In this document: in pieces, positions 41,599 to 50,625 of the stretch
Position numbering within the stretch: the stretch's first letter is position 1
Layout: each line of letters opens with the position of its first letter
Origin: Streptomyces spongiicola
GTDB lineage: Bacteria > Actinomycetota > Actinomycetes > Streptomycetales > Streptomycetaceae
DNA length: 64,000 nt
Direction: 5' to 3'
Assembly: GCF_003122365.1 (NCBI RefSeq)
Contig: NZ_CP029254.1
Location: 6,884,001-6,948,000 of the forward strand
Position numbers and translations under genes: made by a program
Notes under the pieces: model-generated
The model's database searches: none
Seen by the model: the letters and a program-made list of their open reading frames with translations, nothing else
What the model was told of the DNA's origin: nothing

Positions 41599-42591
41599 TC
41601 AGCGGCCCCAGCGCAGCGCGGGCGTCTCCACGGGGGCGTCCCACAGCCGCAGGATCTCCTCGTCCGCCTCGCACAGCGTCACCGAGCAGCCGGCCATGTC
41701 GAGCGAGGTGACGTAGTTCCCGACCAGGGTCCGGGCCACCGGCACACCGCGCTCGGCGAGCACCCGGTGGACCTCCGCGCCGAACCCGTACAGCTCCAGC
41801 AGCGGCGTCGCGCCCATGCCGTTGACCAGCGCCAGCACCGGACTCGACGGCCTCAGGTCGTCGAGGACCGCCTCCACGGTGAAGTCCGCGATCTCGCGCG
41901 AGGTCATCATCGGCCGCCGTTCACGGCCGGGCTCGCCGTGGATGCCGATCCCCAACTCCAGCTCGCCGGCAGGCAGGTCGAACGTCGGGGTGCCCCTGGC
42001 CGGGGTGGTGACGGCGCTGAGCGCGACACCGAAGCTGCGCGACCGCTCGTCGACCCGGCGGGCGACCGCCTCGACCCGCTCCAGCGGGGCGCCCTCCTCG
42101 GCCGCGGCGCCCGCGATCTTCTCCACGAAGAGCGTCGCGCCCGTGCCGCGCCGGCCCGCCGTGTACAGGCTGTCCCGGACGGCCACGTCGTCGTCGACGA
42201 GCACCTTGGCCACCTGGACGCCCTCGTCCTCGGCGAGCTCCTGCGCCATGTCGAAGTTCAGCACGTCGCCCGTGTAGTTCTTCACCACGAAGAGCACACC
42301 CGCCCCGCTGTCCACCGCCGCCGCGGCCCGGGCCATCTGGTCCGGCACCGGGGACGTGAACACCTCGCCGGGGCATGCCGCCGAGAGCATCCCGACCCCC
42401 ACGAACCCGCCGTGCAGGGGCTCGTGCCCCGACCCGCCTCCGGACACCAGGCCCACCCTGCCCGCGACCGGGGCGTCCCCCCGGACCACGAGCCTGTTCT
42501 CCACGTCGACGTTCAGCCCGGGGTGCGCCGCGGCCAGGCCGCGCAGGCCGTCCGCGACCACCGTCTCGGGGACGTTGATGAGCATCCTCAT
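41599..42591 (-). CDS. dhaK: Dihydroxyacetone kinase substrate-binding subunit DhaK
   Basis: A 330-residue subunit that binds dihydroxyacetone covalently as a hemiaminal on a histidine. SGGGSGHEP is at 50-58 (H56) and the covalent-binding histidine is H218 in LELGIGIHGEPG. It transfers phosphate from DhaL-ATP to form DHAP for glycolysis, typically in glycerol use. ATG 42591 has a CAGGAGG site, the best in the operon. The order dhaK-dhaL-dhaM is canonical. Confidence 0.94.
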   Translation of the reverse strand: MRMLINVPETVVADGLRGLAAAHPGLNVDVENRLVVRGDAPVAGRVGLVSGGGSGHEPLHGGFVGVGMLSAACPGEVFTSPVPDQMARAAAAVDSGAGVLFVVKNYTGDVLNFDMAQELAEDEGVQVAKVLVDDDVAVRDSLYTAGRRGTGATLFVEKIAGAAAEEGAPLERVEAVARRVDERSRSFGVALSAVTTPARGTPTFDLPAGELELGIGIHGEPGRERRPMMTSREIADFTVEAVLDDLRPSSPVLALVNGMGATPLLELYGFGAEVHRVLAERGVPVARTLVGNYVTSLDMAGCSVTLCEADEEILRLWDAPVETPALRWGR

Positions 42592-42739
42592 GGGAACCTC
42601 CTGACGGGACCGGCGTCGATCGCTCCGGACGGTGTCCTCCCGGGCGGGCCGTGGCGGAACGCGCCGCACACCCTCTGCCAGTATCGGCGCAAACGGCCCG
42701 CCCGGCACCGCGCTCACGCGAAACCGCCGGCACGGTCCG

Positions 42740-42955
42740 CGGGTGCGGGCGGAGGTCCGCCGCGGCGCCGTGCGGCGGTCGGCCGCCGACGCGGGGCGGC
42801 TGCCGACGGGGGGCGGCTGCCGACGAGGGGCGGCCTCGCCGGCCGACCGGGAGTGTGCGGCGGGTGATCTGTGGCGCACGGCGGTGGTGCGGCGGCCGAC
42901 CGGGAGCGTGCGGCGGTGGTGCGGCGGCAGACCGGGAGCGCCGGGCCGCCGTCCC
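42740..42955. repeat. Imperfect CGGCCGAC/GGGCGGCTGCCGAC repeats
   Basis: Units such as GGGCGGCTGCCGACG and CGGCCGACCGGGAG(T/C)GTGC recur several times between dhaK and the baeRF3 gene. The promoter of dhaK must lie at about 42600-42720; no gene is present in the gap. Confidence 0.75.
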
Positions 42956-42963
42956 GCGGGCCG

Positions 42964-44061
42964 TCAGTAGCGCAGGGCGCTGGCGATACCGCCCATCCCC
43001 GCGAGGGTGCCGTCCGGCACGAACCGCACGTCCGCCCCCGTGTCCAGGGACTTCTCGACGATCTCGTCCACGACGTCGACCACCGCGTCGAGGTCCCCCG
43101 GCTCGGCGGGCAGCACATGCCCGCCGGTGTCCCGCACGGTCTCCCGGTAGTTCTCCTCCACGGCCAGCAGCGCGACCCTGCCCGTCTGCACGTTCTGGCG
43201 GATCTCGTCCACCCCGGCGGCGAACGCGCGCCTGCCCCTCGCCCGGTCCAGTTCCGCGAGGACGCCCGAGACCTCCTGCTCGGCGCGCGCCTCGACGAAC
43301 GGGCGCACCGCCTGCCAGACCGCGTCGCCGGAGGACCCGGCCACCCCGCCCCTCGGCACGTGGACGGCCTGGCCCTTGGCGGCCGTGCCGACGCCGTCGA
43401 GGAGGGCCAGCGCCGCGGGTTCGCCGGTCACGTACAGCGGCCGCGGGTCCGCCTTGAGGACCGAGGCGAGCGCGGTGTCGGCCTCCCGCAGGAAGTGCCG
43501 TGTCGCCTCGTCCCGGAAGGTGCTCGGCACATCGCCGATCTGCTCCTGCCGTTCGGCGTCGAAGTTCTCGGCACTGCGGACCATCGGGAACCGCCCGTTG
43601 CGCTCCTCGGCCACCCGGTCCGCCGTGCCGCTCCATAGCGAGGCGCGGTCGGAGGCGACGGCGAGGACCCAGAACGGGCGCTCCGCGGCCTGCGCCGATA
43701 CGAGATTGCGGGTCAGGAAGGTGTCCGCAAGCACCACCCGCTCGGGCACGGGGCGGCCCAGCATCCAGACCTCGTGCTCGCCCGGAGCGGCGAAGACCAC
43801 CAGTCCGTCCTCCGCGTGCCCCAGGTCGATCCCGGCCAGCGCCCGGTCGAGCTGCTGGGACACGTCGATCCGGGTCTCACGGGTGACGGCGGGATCGGCC
43901 CTGAGCCGCTCCTTGGCCGCGGCCATCAGATTGCGCAGCCTGACCGGGTCCTGCGCGTTGTCCGGCTCCCGCCGGTGTGTGGGCATCAGGACCGACACCG
44001 CGGGATAGGGCCGCTGCCGGCGAAGCCGGGCCAGGTCGTCGGAACTGAGGGCTGGGTGCAT
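42964..44061 (-). CDS. baeRF3-like protein (archaeo-eukaryotic release-factor-like fold)
   Basis: A 365-residue cytoplasmic protein resembling the bacterial eRF1-like baeRF family 3, proposed from comparative genomics to act on ribosomes under stress. Recognisable features are PAVSVLMPTHRREPDNAQD near the N-terminus, a central RPFWVLAVASDRASLWSGT, and the late LAELDRARGRRAFAAGVDEI and VALLAVEENY blocks. No experimentally known activity. It begins a region rich in stress-protein genes. ATG 44061 has GGAAAGGG upstream. Confidence 0.75.
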   Translation of the reverse strand: MHPALSSDDLARLRRQRPYPAVSVLMPTHRREPDNAQDPVRLRNLMAAAKERLRADPAVTRETRIDVSQQLDRALAGIDLGHAEDGLVVFAAPGEHEVWMLGRPVPERVVLADTFLTRNLVSAQAAERPFWVLAVASDRASLWSGTADRVAEERNGRFPMVRSAENFDAERQEQIGDVPSTFRDEATRHFLREADTALASVLKADPRPLYVTGEPAALALLDGVGTAAKGQAVHVPRGGVAGSSGDAVWQAVRPFVEARAEQEVSGVLAELDRARGRRAFAAGVDEIRQNVQTGRVALLAVEENYRETVRDTGGHVLPAEPGDLDAVVDVVDEIVEKSLDTGADVRFVPDGTLAGMGGIASALRY

Positions 44062-44398
44062 CGGGACCACCCTTTCCGAGCACGCGTGCACTGGAGGCCG
44101 GGCTGTCCGCACCGAAGTGCGACGAGCTGAAACCGACTCCTTGCACCATAAGTCCGATCGTCTGCGCGGGCACCAGGACCGGGGCGGGAAGCGGCCGGGT
44201 GGGGCGGCCGGGCAGGGTGGCCGGTAACCGGGGCCGGCCGCCCTGCCCGGGCGCCGGGGTGAGGGGATGCCGGTCGTCGCACCCGGGCACCCGGATTCCG
44301 GCTGCCCGCGGCCGCGCAGCCGCCCACGCGGGTGCGGGGCCGTCACGCCCGCCCGGGGAGGCCACCAGGCCGTGCTGCCCGCTCCCGCGCGAGTACCG

Positions 44399-44512
44399 GC
44401 AGCCGAGCCGCCGAGCCGCTGAGCCGCTGAGCCGCCGAGCCGCTGAGCCGCTGAGCCGCTGAGCCGCTGAGCCGCTGAGCAGCCGAGCCGCTGAGCAGCC
44501 GAGCCGTCCACG
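44399..44512. repeat. GAGCCGCT microsatellite
   Basis: About twelve copies of an 8-bp unit GAGCCGCT/GAGCCGCC, with a few GAGCAGCC variants, run through 44405-44510. The gap 44062-44588 otherwise has no gene. Confidence 0.93.
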
Positions 44513-44588
44513 AGGTGGCGGGCAGCCGCCGTCCGCTCCGGTCGACGCGGACCCCTCCGCCGCCGCCCACGCGGGTCCGGGCAGCCGA

Positions 44589-45464
44589 TCAGAACCAGGT
44601 CACGAGCCGGTCGGCGACCGTCCTCGACCGCGGGCCCATGAGGATCGTGTAGTGGTTGCAGTCCGGAACCGCCTCGGCCGTCAGCCGGGGCACCCGGGCC
44701 GTCCACTGCGCGACCAGTCCGGTGGACAGGATGCCGGGCTCCGTTCCCGTCATCCCGCGGGGCGCGTAGAGCAGCTTCGCGGGCAGCGCCAGCCCGGTCA
44801 GGTCTTCGCCGAAGGCCGCACCGGAGGTGAGCAGTTCGCGGCCGTCCCCGCGGACCGGTCCTTCCTGGGCGCGTGAGCGGCGGGCACCGGCGGGGCCCGT
44901 GATGTCGTAGCGGACGTACGACTCGATGTCGTCGTTCCACTCCGGTCCGAGGGCGGGATGGGCGCGGAAGAGGTCGACGTACGCCTCGTCGGACGGGAAC
45001 GTCCTGGCAAGCCTGGCCAGTATCGGCCCCATCGAGGCGTCGAGCAGGGCGTCGGGGTCGGCTCCCTCCGCGACCGGGATCGGCAGTCCGCCGTCGACCA
45101 GCAGCAGCCGGTCGAAGAGTTCCGGACGGCGAGCCGCGGCCCGCAGCGCGACACACGCCCCCATCGACTGGCCCGTGACCGCGACGGGCGCTCCGTTCCC
45201 CCAGCGCTCGGCCGCCGCACACAGGTCGGACGCGTGGGCGTCCAGGCCGTACGGCCCGGGGGCGTCCGCGCTGCCGCCCCGGCCCCGGAGGTCGAGGGCG
45301 AACAGCGACCACTCCGGAGGCAGATGGCGGGCCACCGCGCGGAAGGACATCCCGGACGCGGTGATACCGTGCGCCGCGACCGCCGTGCGCGGCCCTGAAC
45401 CGAACCGCAGGACGCGGAGCGTCGCACCGCCCACGGGGAGTTCGAGTTCGACGGGGTCGGTCAT
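44589..45464 (-). CDS. Alpha/beta hydrolase
   Basis: A 291-residue cytoplasmic alpha/beta-fold hydrolase. The oxyanion strand AVAAHGITASG is near 28-38, DLRGRGGSADAPGPY follows, and the nucleophile elbow TGQSMGAC gives S100; the catalytic histidine is probably in PDCNHYTIL near the C-terminus. It may be an esterase or an epoxide/haloalkane-hydrolase relative; substrate unknown. ATG 45464 has a perfect AGGAGG site. It follows the same orientation as the baeRF3 gene but across a 527-bp repeat-rich gap. Confidence 0.88.
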   Translation of the reverse strand: MTDPVELELPVGGATLRVLRFGSGPRTAVAAHGITASGMSFRAVARHLPPEWSLFALDLRGRGGSADAPGPYGLDAHASDLCAAAERWGNGAPVAVTGQSMGACVALRAAARRPELFDRLLLVDGGLPIPVAEGADPDALLDASMGPILARLARTFPSDEAYVDLFRAHPALGPEWNDDIESYVRYDITGPAGARRSRAQEGPVRGDGRELLTSGAAFGEDLTGLALPAKLLYAPRGMTGTEPGILSTGLVAQWTARVPRLTAEAVPDCNHYTILMGPRSRTVADRLVTWF

Positions 45465-46000
45465 CGCGGTTTCCTCCTGAAGGGTCGTCATGTCGCCGTG
45501 CCGGCAGGCCGTGCGGCCGTCGGCTCGCCGGAAGGGCCTGTGGCCCGGCGGCGCCGTGGGGCCACCGGCCCATTCTGGACGCATCGGCGCCCGCGCCCGG
45601 AAGCGGGCCTCCACGACCGCTCGGCACAGGTCCGCCGGCTTCCGCGAGCGGGCATCGGCCGGAGTGGCTCGTCCACTGCGCCAACGGGGAGCGTGGAGGC
45701 GTGGACACCGCCCCGCGAGACGGTCGTGGACGTCCTGGAGGACCCGCCGCGAGCGGGCATCCTCACCGGTCGCCACTCCGGGGCAGTCGTCTGCCGCCGG
45801 AACGCGCGCCGGCCGACGGCCACGGCGTTGCCCGCACCTCCCGGGGACGACTTCGGCCGTCTCGTCGAGGCGGCGCGGGGTGCCGGAATCCGTGTCTGTT
45901 CGCGTACCACCCCACCGGCACGGCCGCGACGGGACGCGATCCGCGGCGCTCCCCGGCCGGGCGACTGCGAGCGCCACCGAGCGCCACCGGGCGCCACCGG

Positions 46001-46100
46001 GCGTCTGCGGGGCGCGGCGGGCGTCTGCGGGATGCGGCGGGCGTCTGCGGGATGCGGCGGGCGTCTGCGGGATGCGGCGGGCGTCTGCGGGATGCGGCGG
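46001..46100. repeat. Five tandem 20-bp repeats
   Basis: The 20-bp unit GCGTCTGCGGGATGCGGCGG occurs at 46021, 46041, 46061 and 46081, with a variant at 46001; three copies of a 10-bp GCGCCACCGG-type unit precede it. These lie in a 1.3-kb stretch (45465-46803) in which the only other structure is the CRISPR array. Confidence 0.95.
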
Positions 46101-46425
46101 GCGCGCCGACGGCCCACGCCTCCGCGCTGCCCTGCCGACCGCAGGCGGCTCCGCAGCTGAGCGGCACGGCCGTCGCGCCGGCCGTCGGCGAGGCGCATAC
46201 GGAGCGGTGAGCGTGGGCCTGCTGCCCGCGGCCCGTGGTCGCCGCGGTGCCTTCGACGGCACGGGAGTGGGCACGGGAGCGGGCACGGCGGCCCCGGGTG
46301 TTCATCCGCCCGACGGAACCGGCCAGCAGGCCCGGGCCCCGCCGTCCGGCGGTCCGCGGGCCGCCGGGGCCCGGACGGGTGCCACCCGGTCCCGGCCGGC
46401 CGCCGCGAAGGCGAGCGCATGCCGA

Positions 46426-46699
46426 GGGAGCACACCCGCGCACGCGAGACGCCTGGTCTCCTGGGCGTCGGCCATGCGCTTGTTGAGGGGGAGCACCCCC
46501 GCGCACGCGAGACGCCGCCCTCTCAGCTCACTTGGCCGGGCCCGGCAGCGGGAGCACCCCCGCGCACGCGAGACGCCGATCACCGAAGTGGTCGAGGCCA
46601 TCCGGCCTGCCATGGCACACCCGCGCACGCGAGACGCCGGCAGCAGCTGGTCGGCAAGGGCATGGGCTCCCCGTGGCGCACCCGCGCACGCGAGGCCCC
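46426..46699. CRISPR. Short type I-E-like CRISPR array without cas genes
   Basis: Five 28-bp repeats start at 46426, 46489, 46550, 46611 and 46672. The core shared by all is CCCGCGCACGCGAG; the best copies read GGGAGCACCCCCGCGCACGC followed by GAGACGCC. Four unique spacers of 35, 33, 33 and 33 bp separate them. The 61-bp period and partly palindromic CGCG repeat fit streptomycete type I-E. The last repeat is degenerate and the fourth has a changed left part. Spacer 1 (minus strand) and spacer 3 read as protein-like (LNKRMADAQET, ITEVVEAIRPA). No leader or cas gene is visible, and the transcription strand is uncertain. Confidence 0.8.
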
Positions 46700-46739
46700 G
46701 GCCGCCGATGGCCGGGCGCCGCTCCGCCGGCGGCGCTCG

Positions 46740-46759
46740 CCTCGCGGAACCACGCGAGG
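46740..46759. promoter_or_regulatory. Inverted repeat upstream of a universal stress gene
   Basis: Arms CCTCGCG and CGCGAGG flank a six-base centre GAACCA, 45 bp before the usp start at 46804. It may be an operator. Its CGCGAGG arm resembles the CRISPR repeat core, so it could alternatively be a relic of the array end. Confidence 0.35.
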
Positions 46760-46803
46760 TCGCGCAGCGTGGATGACGGGGTCCGCGAGAAAGGTGGAAG
46801 GGC

Positions 46804-47274
46804 ATGAGCACGAGCGATCCGGCTCCCCGCGTGGTCGTGGGCATCGACGGCTCGCCCTCTTCGTACGCCGCGCTGCGCTGGGCCGTCCGGCACGCCGGGC
46901 TGATCGGAGCGACGGTGGACGCGGTCGCCGCGTACGAGCTGCCGGGCGCGCACGGCTGGTCGGCCCCCGCGGTCGACACGGAGTTCGACGCCGGGGAGGC
47001 CAAGCGCGGCCTCAGGGAGGAGGTGCGCAAGGTCCTCGGCGAGACGGGCGAGACCCGGGTCCACGAGCGGCTGGTGCACGGCAACCCGGCCGAGGCCCTG
47101 ATGGCCGCCGCCGAGGGGGCCGAACTCCTGGTGGTGGGCTCCCGGGGGCGCGGCGGGTTCGCCCGGATGCTCCTCGGCTCGGTGAGCCAGCAGGTCAGCC
47201 AGCATGCGCCCTGCCCCGTGGTGATCGTCCGCCCGGACGTGAGCGTGGGCGGCGCCGGGGCCGCTACGCACTGA
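46804..47274 (+). CDS. Universal stress protein (UspA family, single domain)
   Basis: A 156-residue stress protein. First strand RVVVGIDGSPSS, a central ELLVVGSRGRGGFARMLLGS and final CPVVIVRP strand are canonical; the G-x2-G-x9-G-S motif suggests ATP binding. Such proteins belong to dormancy or hypoxia regulons in actinobacteria. ATG 46804 is preceded by a purine-rich GGTGGAAGG. An inverted repeat lies 45 bp upstream and the CRISPR array just before it. From 47275 to 47720 I see no gene. Confidence 0.92.
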   Translation: MSTSDPAPRVVVGIDGSPSSYAALRWAVRHAGLIGATVDAVAAYELPGAHGWSAPAVDTEFDAGEAKRGLREEVRKVLGETGETRVHERLVHGNPAEALMAAAEGAELLVVGSRGRGGFARMLLGSVSQQVSQHAPCPVVIVRPDVSVGGAGAATH

Positions 47275-47720
47275 CCCGCGGGCCCGGTCCTGCCCGGTCC
47301 TGCCGGGTACGCCGGCCGCGGCCGGTCCGCGTACGGTGCCGCCGGACGCGCCCCCTGCGCCGCCGGGGCTGCTCGCGCCGGGGCTGCGGAGCGCGGCGCA
47401 CCCCGATGCCGCGCACCCCGGTCCCGCGGGGCCCCGGTGCCGCTCGGCGAGTGTCAGAACGAGGCCCGGCCGATCTCACCGCGGCCTGACCGCTCCCCGG
47501 TGGGCACCTGCTCCCCGCGGCTCTGCGTCCCGCCCTCGCGCCGTCCCGCCACGCGGTCGCGCGGTCGCGCGGGAGCCCGCACGCGGGGGATCCTGGAGTC
47601 CCGGACCGGTACCCGCACGGCGACGGTGACGGTCCGGCCCGAACCACGGTGCCGGTGCCGGTGCCGGTGGCGGGAACGGGGACCGGCGGTGCGGCCCGTA
47701 CGCGGGCGAGGAGGCGCGCG

Positions 47721-48011
47721 ATGACACGGACGCTGGAATGGAAGGTCCGCATGTACCTGTCCGAGGAGGACGGCACGACCAGGGCCAGGATGGTGCTGGA
47801 CACCGGCACGTCGAAGCTCACCGGCAGGGGGACGGCGCGCTGCAATCCGCAGGACGTGGACGTCCCCGAGATAGGCGACGAACTCGCGGCGAGCCGGGCC
47901 ATGAGCGACCTCGCCCGCCAGCTGATGCGGGTGGCTGACCAGGACCTGGAGGCGGTGGGCGCCGGCCCCGGGAACGCGGTTTCGGCCCCGTACGGCTGGC
48001 CGTCGGCCTAG
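47721..48011 (+). CDS. DUF1876 domain protein
   Basis: A 96-residue protein of the DUF1876 family, small actinobacterial proteins of unknown role often found near stress regulons. It opens TRTLEWKVRMYLSEEDGTTRA and has the central GRGTARCNPQDVDVPEIGDE and LAASRAMSDLARQLM stretches. ATG 47721 has GAGGAGG seven bases upstream. The stop TAG is at the tip of the inverted-repeat element at 48009, as in the CYP154-like gene. Confidence 0.85.
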   Translation: MTRTLEWKVRMYLSEEDGTTRARMVLDTGTSKLTGRGTARCNPQDVDVPEIGDELAASRAMSDLARQLMRVADQDLEAVGAGPGNAVSAPYGWPSA

Positions 48012-48187
48012 TGCCGCGTCAGGCGGCGTACGCCCCGTCGCGGCGCCCGGCACGGCCGGCTCCGGCGAATCGCCGCGTCTCGCCGCGTCGCCGAACCAAC
48101 CGGCCGGGTCCGCTGCGAGGGCGGTCCGGCGCCGTGCGATGCACCGCACCGCCGCCGCGCCGCTCCTCGACGGACAGACCCCGCCCA
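48009..48187. mobile_element. MITE-like element, copy 2
   Basis: From TAGTGCCGCGTCAGGCGGCG onward the sequence matches the reverse complement of the 21637-21810 element: about 35 of the first 39 bases agree, and blocks such as CGCCGCGTCGCCG, CTGCGAGG, GCACCGCACCG and AGACCCCGCC recur in order. The far inverted repeat is lost: TGACGCGGCAC is replaced by CAAGGGGACTTG. It carries no gene. Confidence 0.65.
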
Positions 48188-48221
48188 AGGGGACTTGCCG
48201 GGTCGGGGAGACCCGGTGCCG

Positions 48222-48350
48222 ATGCCCGATGCCCGATGCCCGATGCCCGCTGCCCGATGCCCGCTGCCCGCTCCCGGTGCCCGTGCCGGTTGCTCGGGTC
48301 CTTCCGGTGCCCGTGCCGGTTGCCCGGGTCCTCCCGGTGCCCGGACCGGG
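48222..48350. repeat. GATGCCC microsatellite and 31-bp duplicated block
   Basis: Alternating GATGCCC/CTGCCC units (48222-48272) are followed by two copies of a 31-bp block CCGGTGCCCGTGCCGGTTGC with a GGGTCCT tail. The gap 48188-48625 contains no gene apart from the promoter region of the sensor kinase. Confidence 0.85.
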
Positions 48351-48625
48351 TGTGCCCTGGCGGTACCCGTCGCCCGGTGATTCCATGGAGGTGACGGGAA
48401 GGGCTCTTGCAGAGGACGCGGAGAAACGGTCGGAACGTTCACCGCGCAATCAGGATCCGCGAGAAGTGGATGGGCCCTTTCCGCCTTCCGTGCGCGCCGG
48501 GAGGCGGCCGGGAGAAGCGGCCCCGGGGTCCCGCCCCACGGGCTCGCGCGGGCCGTTCGCCTCCGCCGGGCCGCCGTGGAACGGCGCGTGGCGCGGCATG
48601 GCTGTCGGACTCCGGCGGAGGTGTC

Positions 48626-50374
48626 ATGGGCGGCGAGGTCCGGAGCGAAGGAGGCCGGAGCGAAGGGGGCCGGAGTGCGGGCGTCCCACGGCTGAGGCTG
48701 GACGAGCTGCTCGAAGAACTCCAGGTCCGCATCGACGAGGTGCGCGGCACCAGGGACAGGCTCAACGGCCTGCTGGAGGCCGTCCTCTCCGTGGGCCGGG
48801 GGCTGGATCTCTCGCAGGTGCTCCGCGAGATCGTGGAGGCGGCCGTCGTGCTCGTCGACGCCGAGTACGGGGCCCTCGGCGTGATCGGGGAGGGCAAGAG
48901 CCTTGCGCGCTTCCTGCCCGTGGGCATCAGCGACGAACTGCGCGGCCGGATCGGGGACCTGCCTTCCGGACACGGACTCCTCGGTGAGCTCATCCGGCAT
49001 CCCGCGCCGCTGCGGCTGGCCGAACTCGCCGATCACGAGGGGTCCTCCGGCTTTCCCGAGCACCATCCGCCGATGCACTCGTTCCTCGGTGTTCCCATCA
49101 GGGTCCGCGACGAGGTGTTCGGCAACCTCTATCTGACCGAGAAGCGCGGCGGGGCCTCCTTCGACGACGAGGACGAGGCGGTGCTGACGACGCTCGCCGT
49201 GGCGGCCGGGATCGCCATCGAGAACGCCCGGCTGTTCGAGGAGACCCGTTTTCGCGAGCAGTGGCTCGCCGCGAGCGCCGAGTGCACCAGCGCCCTGCTG
49301 TCCGGGGCCTCGGAGTCCGAGGTGCTGGAGATGATGCTCGACCGGGCACGCCGGATCTCCAGCGCGGACCTCGGGCTCGTCTACCTCACCGAGCCGGACG
49401 GGAACCTGTGCTGCGCCCATGCGCACGGCGAGGGTGCCGATCGCCACCTCGGCATGGTGCTGCCGCCCGGCGAGGGTACGCTCGCCAAGGCGGCCCTGGT
49501 GAGCGGGAGCGGCCTGATGACCACGCCCGACGTGGTCCGCGACCCCCGGGCCACTTATCTGCCGGAGCGCTGGAAGGGCTTGGGCCCCGCGATGGCGGTA
49601 CTGGTGGGCGACCCGGAGAAGCTGCGGGGCGTACTGATACTGGCCCGCGGCGCGGGCCGCACTCCGTTCGGCGACACGGAGACCGCCCCGGTGTCCGGGT
49701 TCGCCGGGCAGGCGGCCCTCGCCATGGAACTGGCCGACCGGCGCCGTGACGCCGAGCAGGTGAGCCTGCTCGCCGACCGCGACCGTATCGCCCGCGACCT
49801 TCACGATCTCGCCATCCAGCGGTTGTTCGCGACGGGGATGACGCTGCAGAGCGCCGAGCGCTTCGTGGACCATCCGGTGGCGGCGGAACGGCTGGAGCGA
49901 GCCATTGACGACCTGGACTCCACGATCAAGATCATTCGCTCGACGATCTTCGGACTCCGTGAGCACGAAACCGACGGGGCGCCACCGGGCCTCAGGGCGC
50001 TCGCCGTACGGGCCGCCGAGCAGGCCACTCCGGCCCTCGGCTTCGCCCCCGCCCTGCGTATGGAGGGTCTCATCGACACCGAGGTCCCGCGCCGGGTCGC
50101 CGACGAGGCCGTCGCGGTGCTCGGCGAGGCCCTGTCCAACGTGGCCCGCCACGCCCGGGCGTCGAAGGCGGAGGTCACCATCGCCGCACTCGGCGGGCGG
50201 CTGTCCGTCACCGTGACCGACGACGGCATCGGCATCCCGCCGCACGGCCGCCGCAGCGGACTGCGCAACATGGCCGAACGCGCCGAGAGGCTGTCCGGCG
50301 AACTCGTCACCGGCCGCGGCGCCGCCGGCGGCACCAGGCTGGTCTGGTCCGTACCGCTGCCCGGCAACGGCTGA
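48626..50374 (+). CDS. GAF-domain sensor histidine kinase, DevS/DosT/OsdK type
   Basis: A 582-residue soluble kinase. GAF-A spans about 55-200, GAF-B 215-370, the HisKA_3 dimerisation helix has the phospho-accepting H393 in RDLHDLAIQRL, and HATPase_c (about 475-580) ends with GIGIPPHGRRSGLRNM. The GAF-A stretch FPEHHPPMHSFLGVP (about 143-157) corresponds to the segment that contains the haem-ligand histidine in mycobacterial DevS, so an oxygen/NO/redox role is likely. An N-terminal RSEGGRSEGG duplication comes from a 15-bp DNA repeat. ATG 48626 has GGAGG upstream. Its likely partner regulator is convergent at 50626. Confidence 0.92.
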   Translation: MGGEVRSEGGRSEGGRSAGVPRLRLDELLEELQVRIDEVRGTRDRLNGLLEAVLSVGRGLDLSQVLREIVEAAVVLVDAEYGALGVIGEGKSLARFLPVGISDELRGRIGDLPSGHGLLGELIRHPAPLRLAELADHEGSSGFPEHHPPMHSFLGVPIRVRDEVFGNLYLTEKRGGASFDDEDEAVLTTLAVAAGIAIENARLFEETRFREQWLAASAECTSALLSGASESEVLEMMLDRARRISSADLGLVYLTEPDGNLCCAHAHGEGADRHLGMVLPPGEGTLAKAALVSGSGLMTTPDVVRDPRATYLPERWKGLGPAMAVLVGDPEKLRGVLILARGAGRTPFGDTETAPVSGFAGQAALAMELADRRRDAEQVSLLADRDRIARDLHDLAIQRLFATGMTLQSAERFVDHPVAAERLERAIDDLDSTIKIIRSTIFGLREHETDGAPPGLRALAVRAAEQATPALGFAPALRMEGLIDTEVPRRVADEAVAVLGEALSNVARHARASKAEVTIAALGGRLSVTVTDDGIGIPPHGRRSGLRNMAERAERLSGELVTGRGAAGGTRLVWSVPLPGNG

Positions 50375-50394
50375 AGGCGCGGGCCGACCACCGC

Positions 50395-50530
50395 CCGGGG
50401 GACGGGCCGACGGCTCGGAGGGTGGGCCGACGGCCCGGGGGACGGGCCGACGGCTCGGAGCGGGAGCCGACCGCCGCCCGGAGGACCGGTCGACCACCCG
50501 GAGGACGGGTCGAGGCTCCGGGCGGTGAGC
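50395..50530. repeat. Imperfect GGGACGGGCCGACGGC repeats
   Basis: Variants of GGGGACGGGCCGACGGCTCG occur at least twice perfectly (50396 and 50436 regions), with related GGAGGACGGGTCGA units afterwards, between the convergent sensor kinase and regulator genes. This may also provide hairpins for termination. Confidence 0.7.
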
Positions 50531-50625
50531 CGACGGTTCGGTCGGTGGACCACGGTCCGGCCGGACCGGGTGCCGGTGGGTCGGAGCGGGAGCCGCCCCG
50601 ACCCACCGGTGCCCGTGCCCGCGTC

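Noticed and set aside
46001..46100. Extension of the CRISPR array
   Set aside because: Units are contiguous 20-bp copies with no spacers and a sequence unrelated to the CRISPR repeat.
45498..46160. A protein-like stretch near 45700-45900 (ETVVDVLEDPPRAG and DDFGRLVEAARGAG)
   Set aside because: It suggested a decayed regulator-type gene, but no family match is convincing, no start is seen and it runs into the 20-bp tandem repeats.
45465..47720. cas genes flanking the CRISPR array
   Set aside because: Neighbouring genes are an alpha/beta hydrolase, a USP and a DUF1876 protein; no Cas motifs are present.
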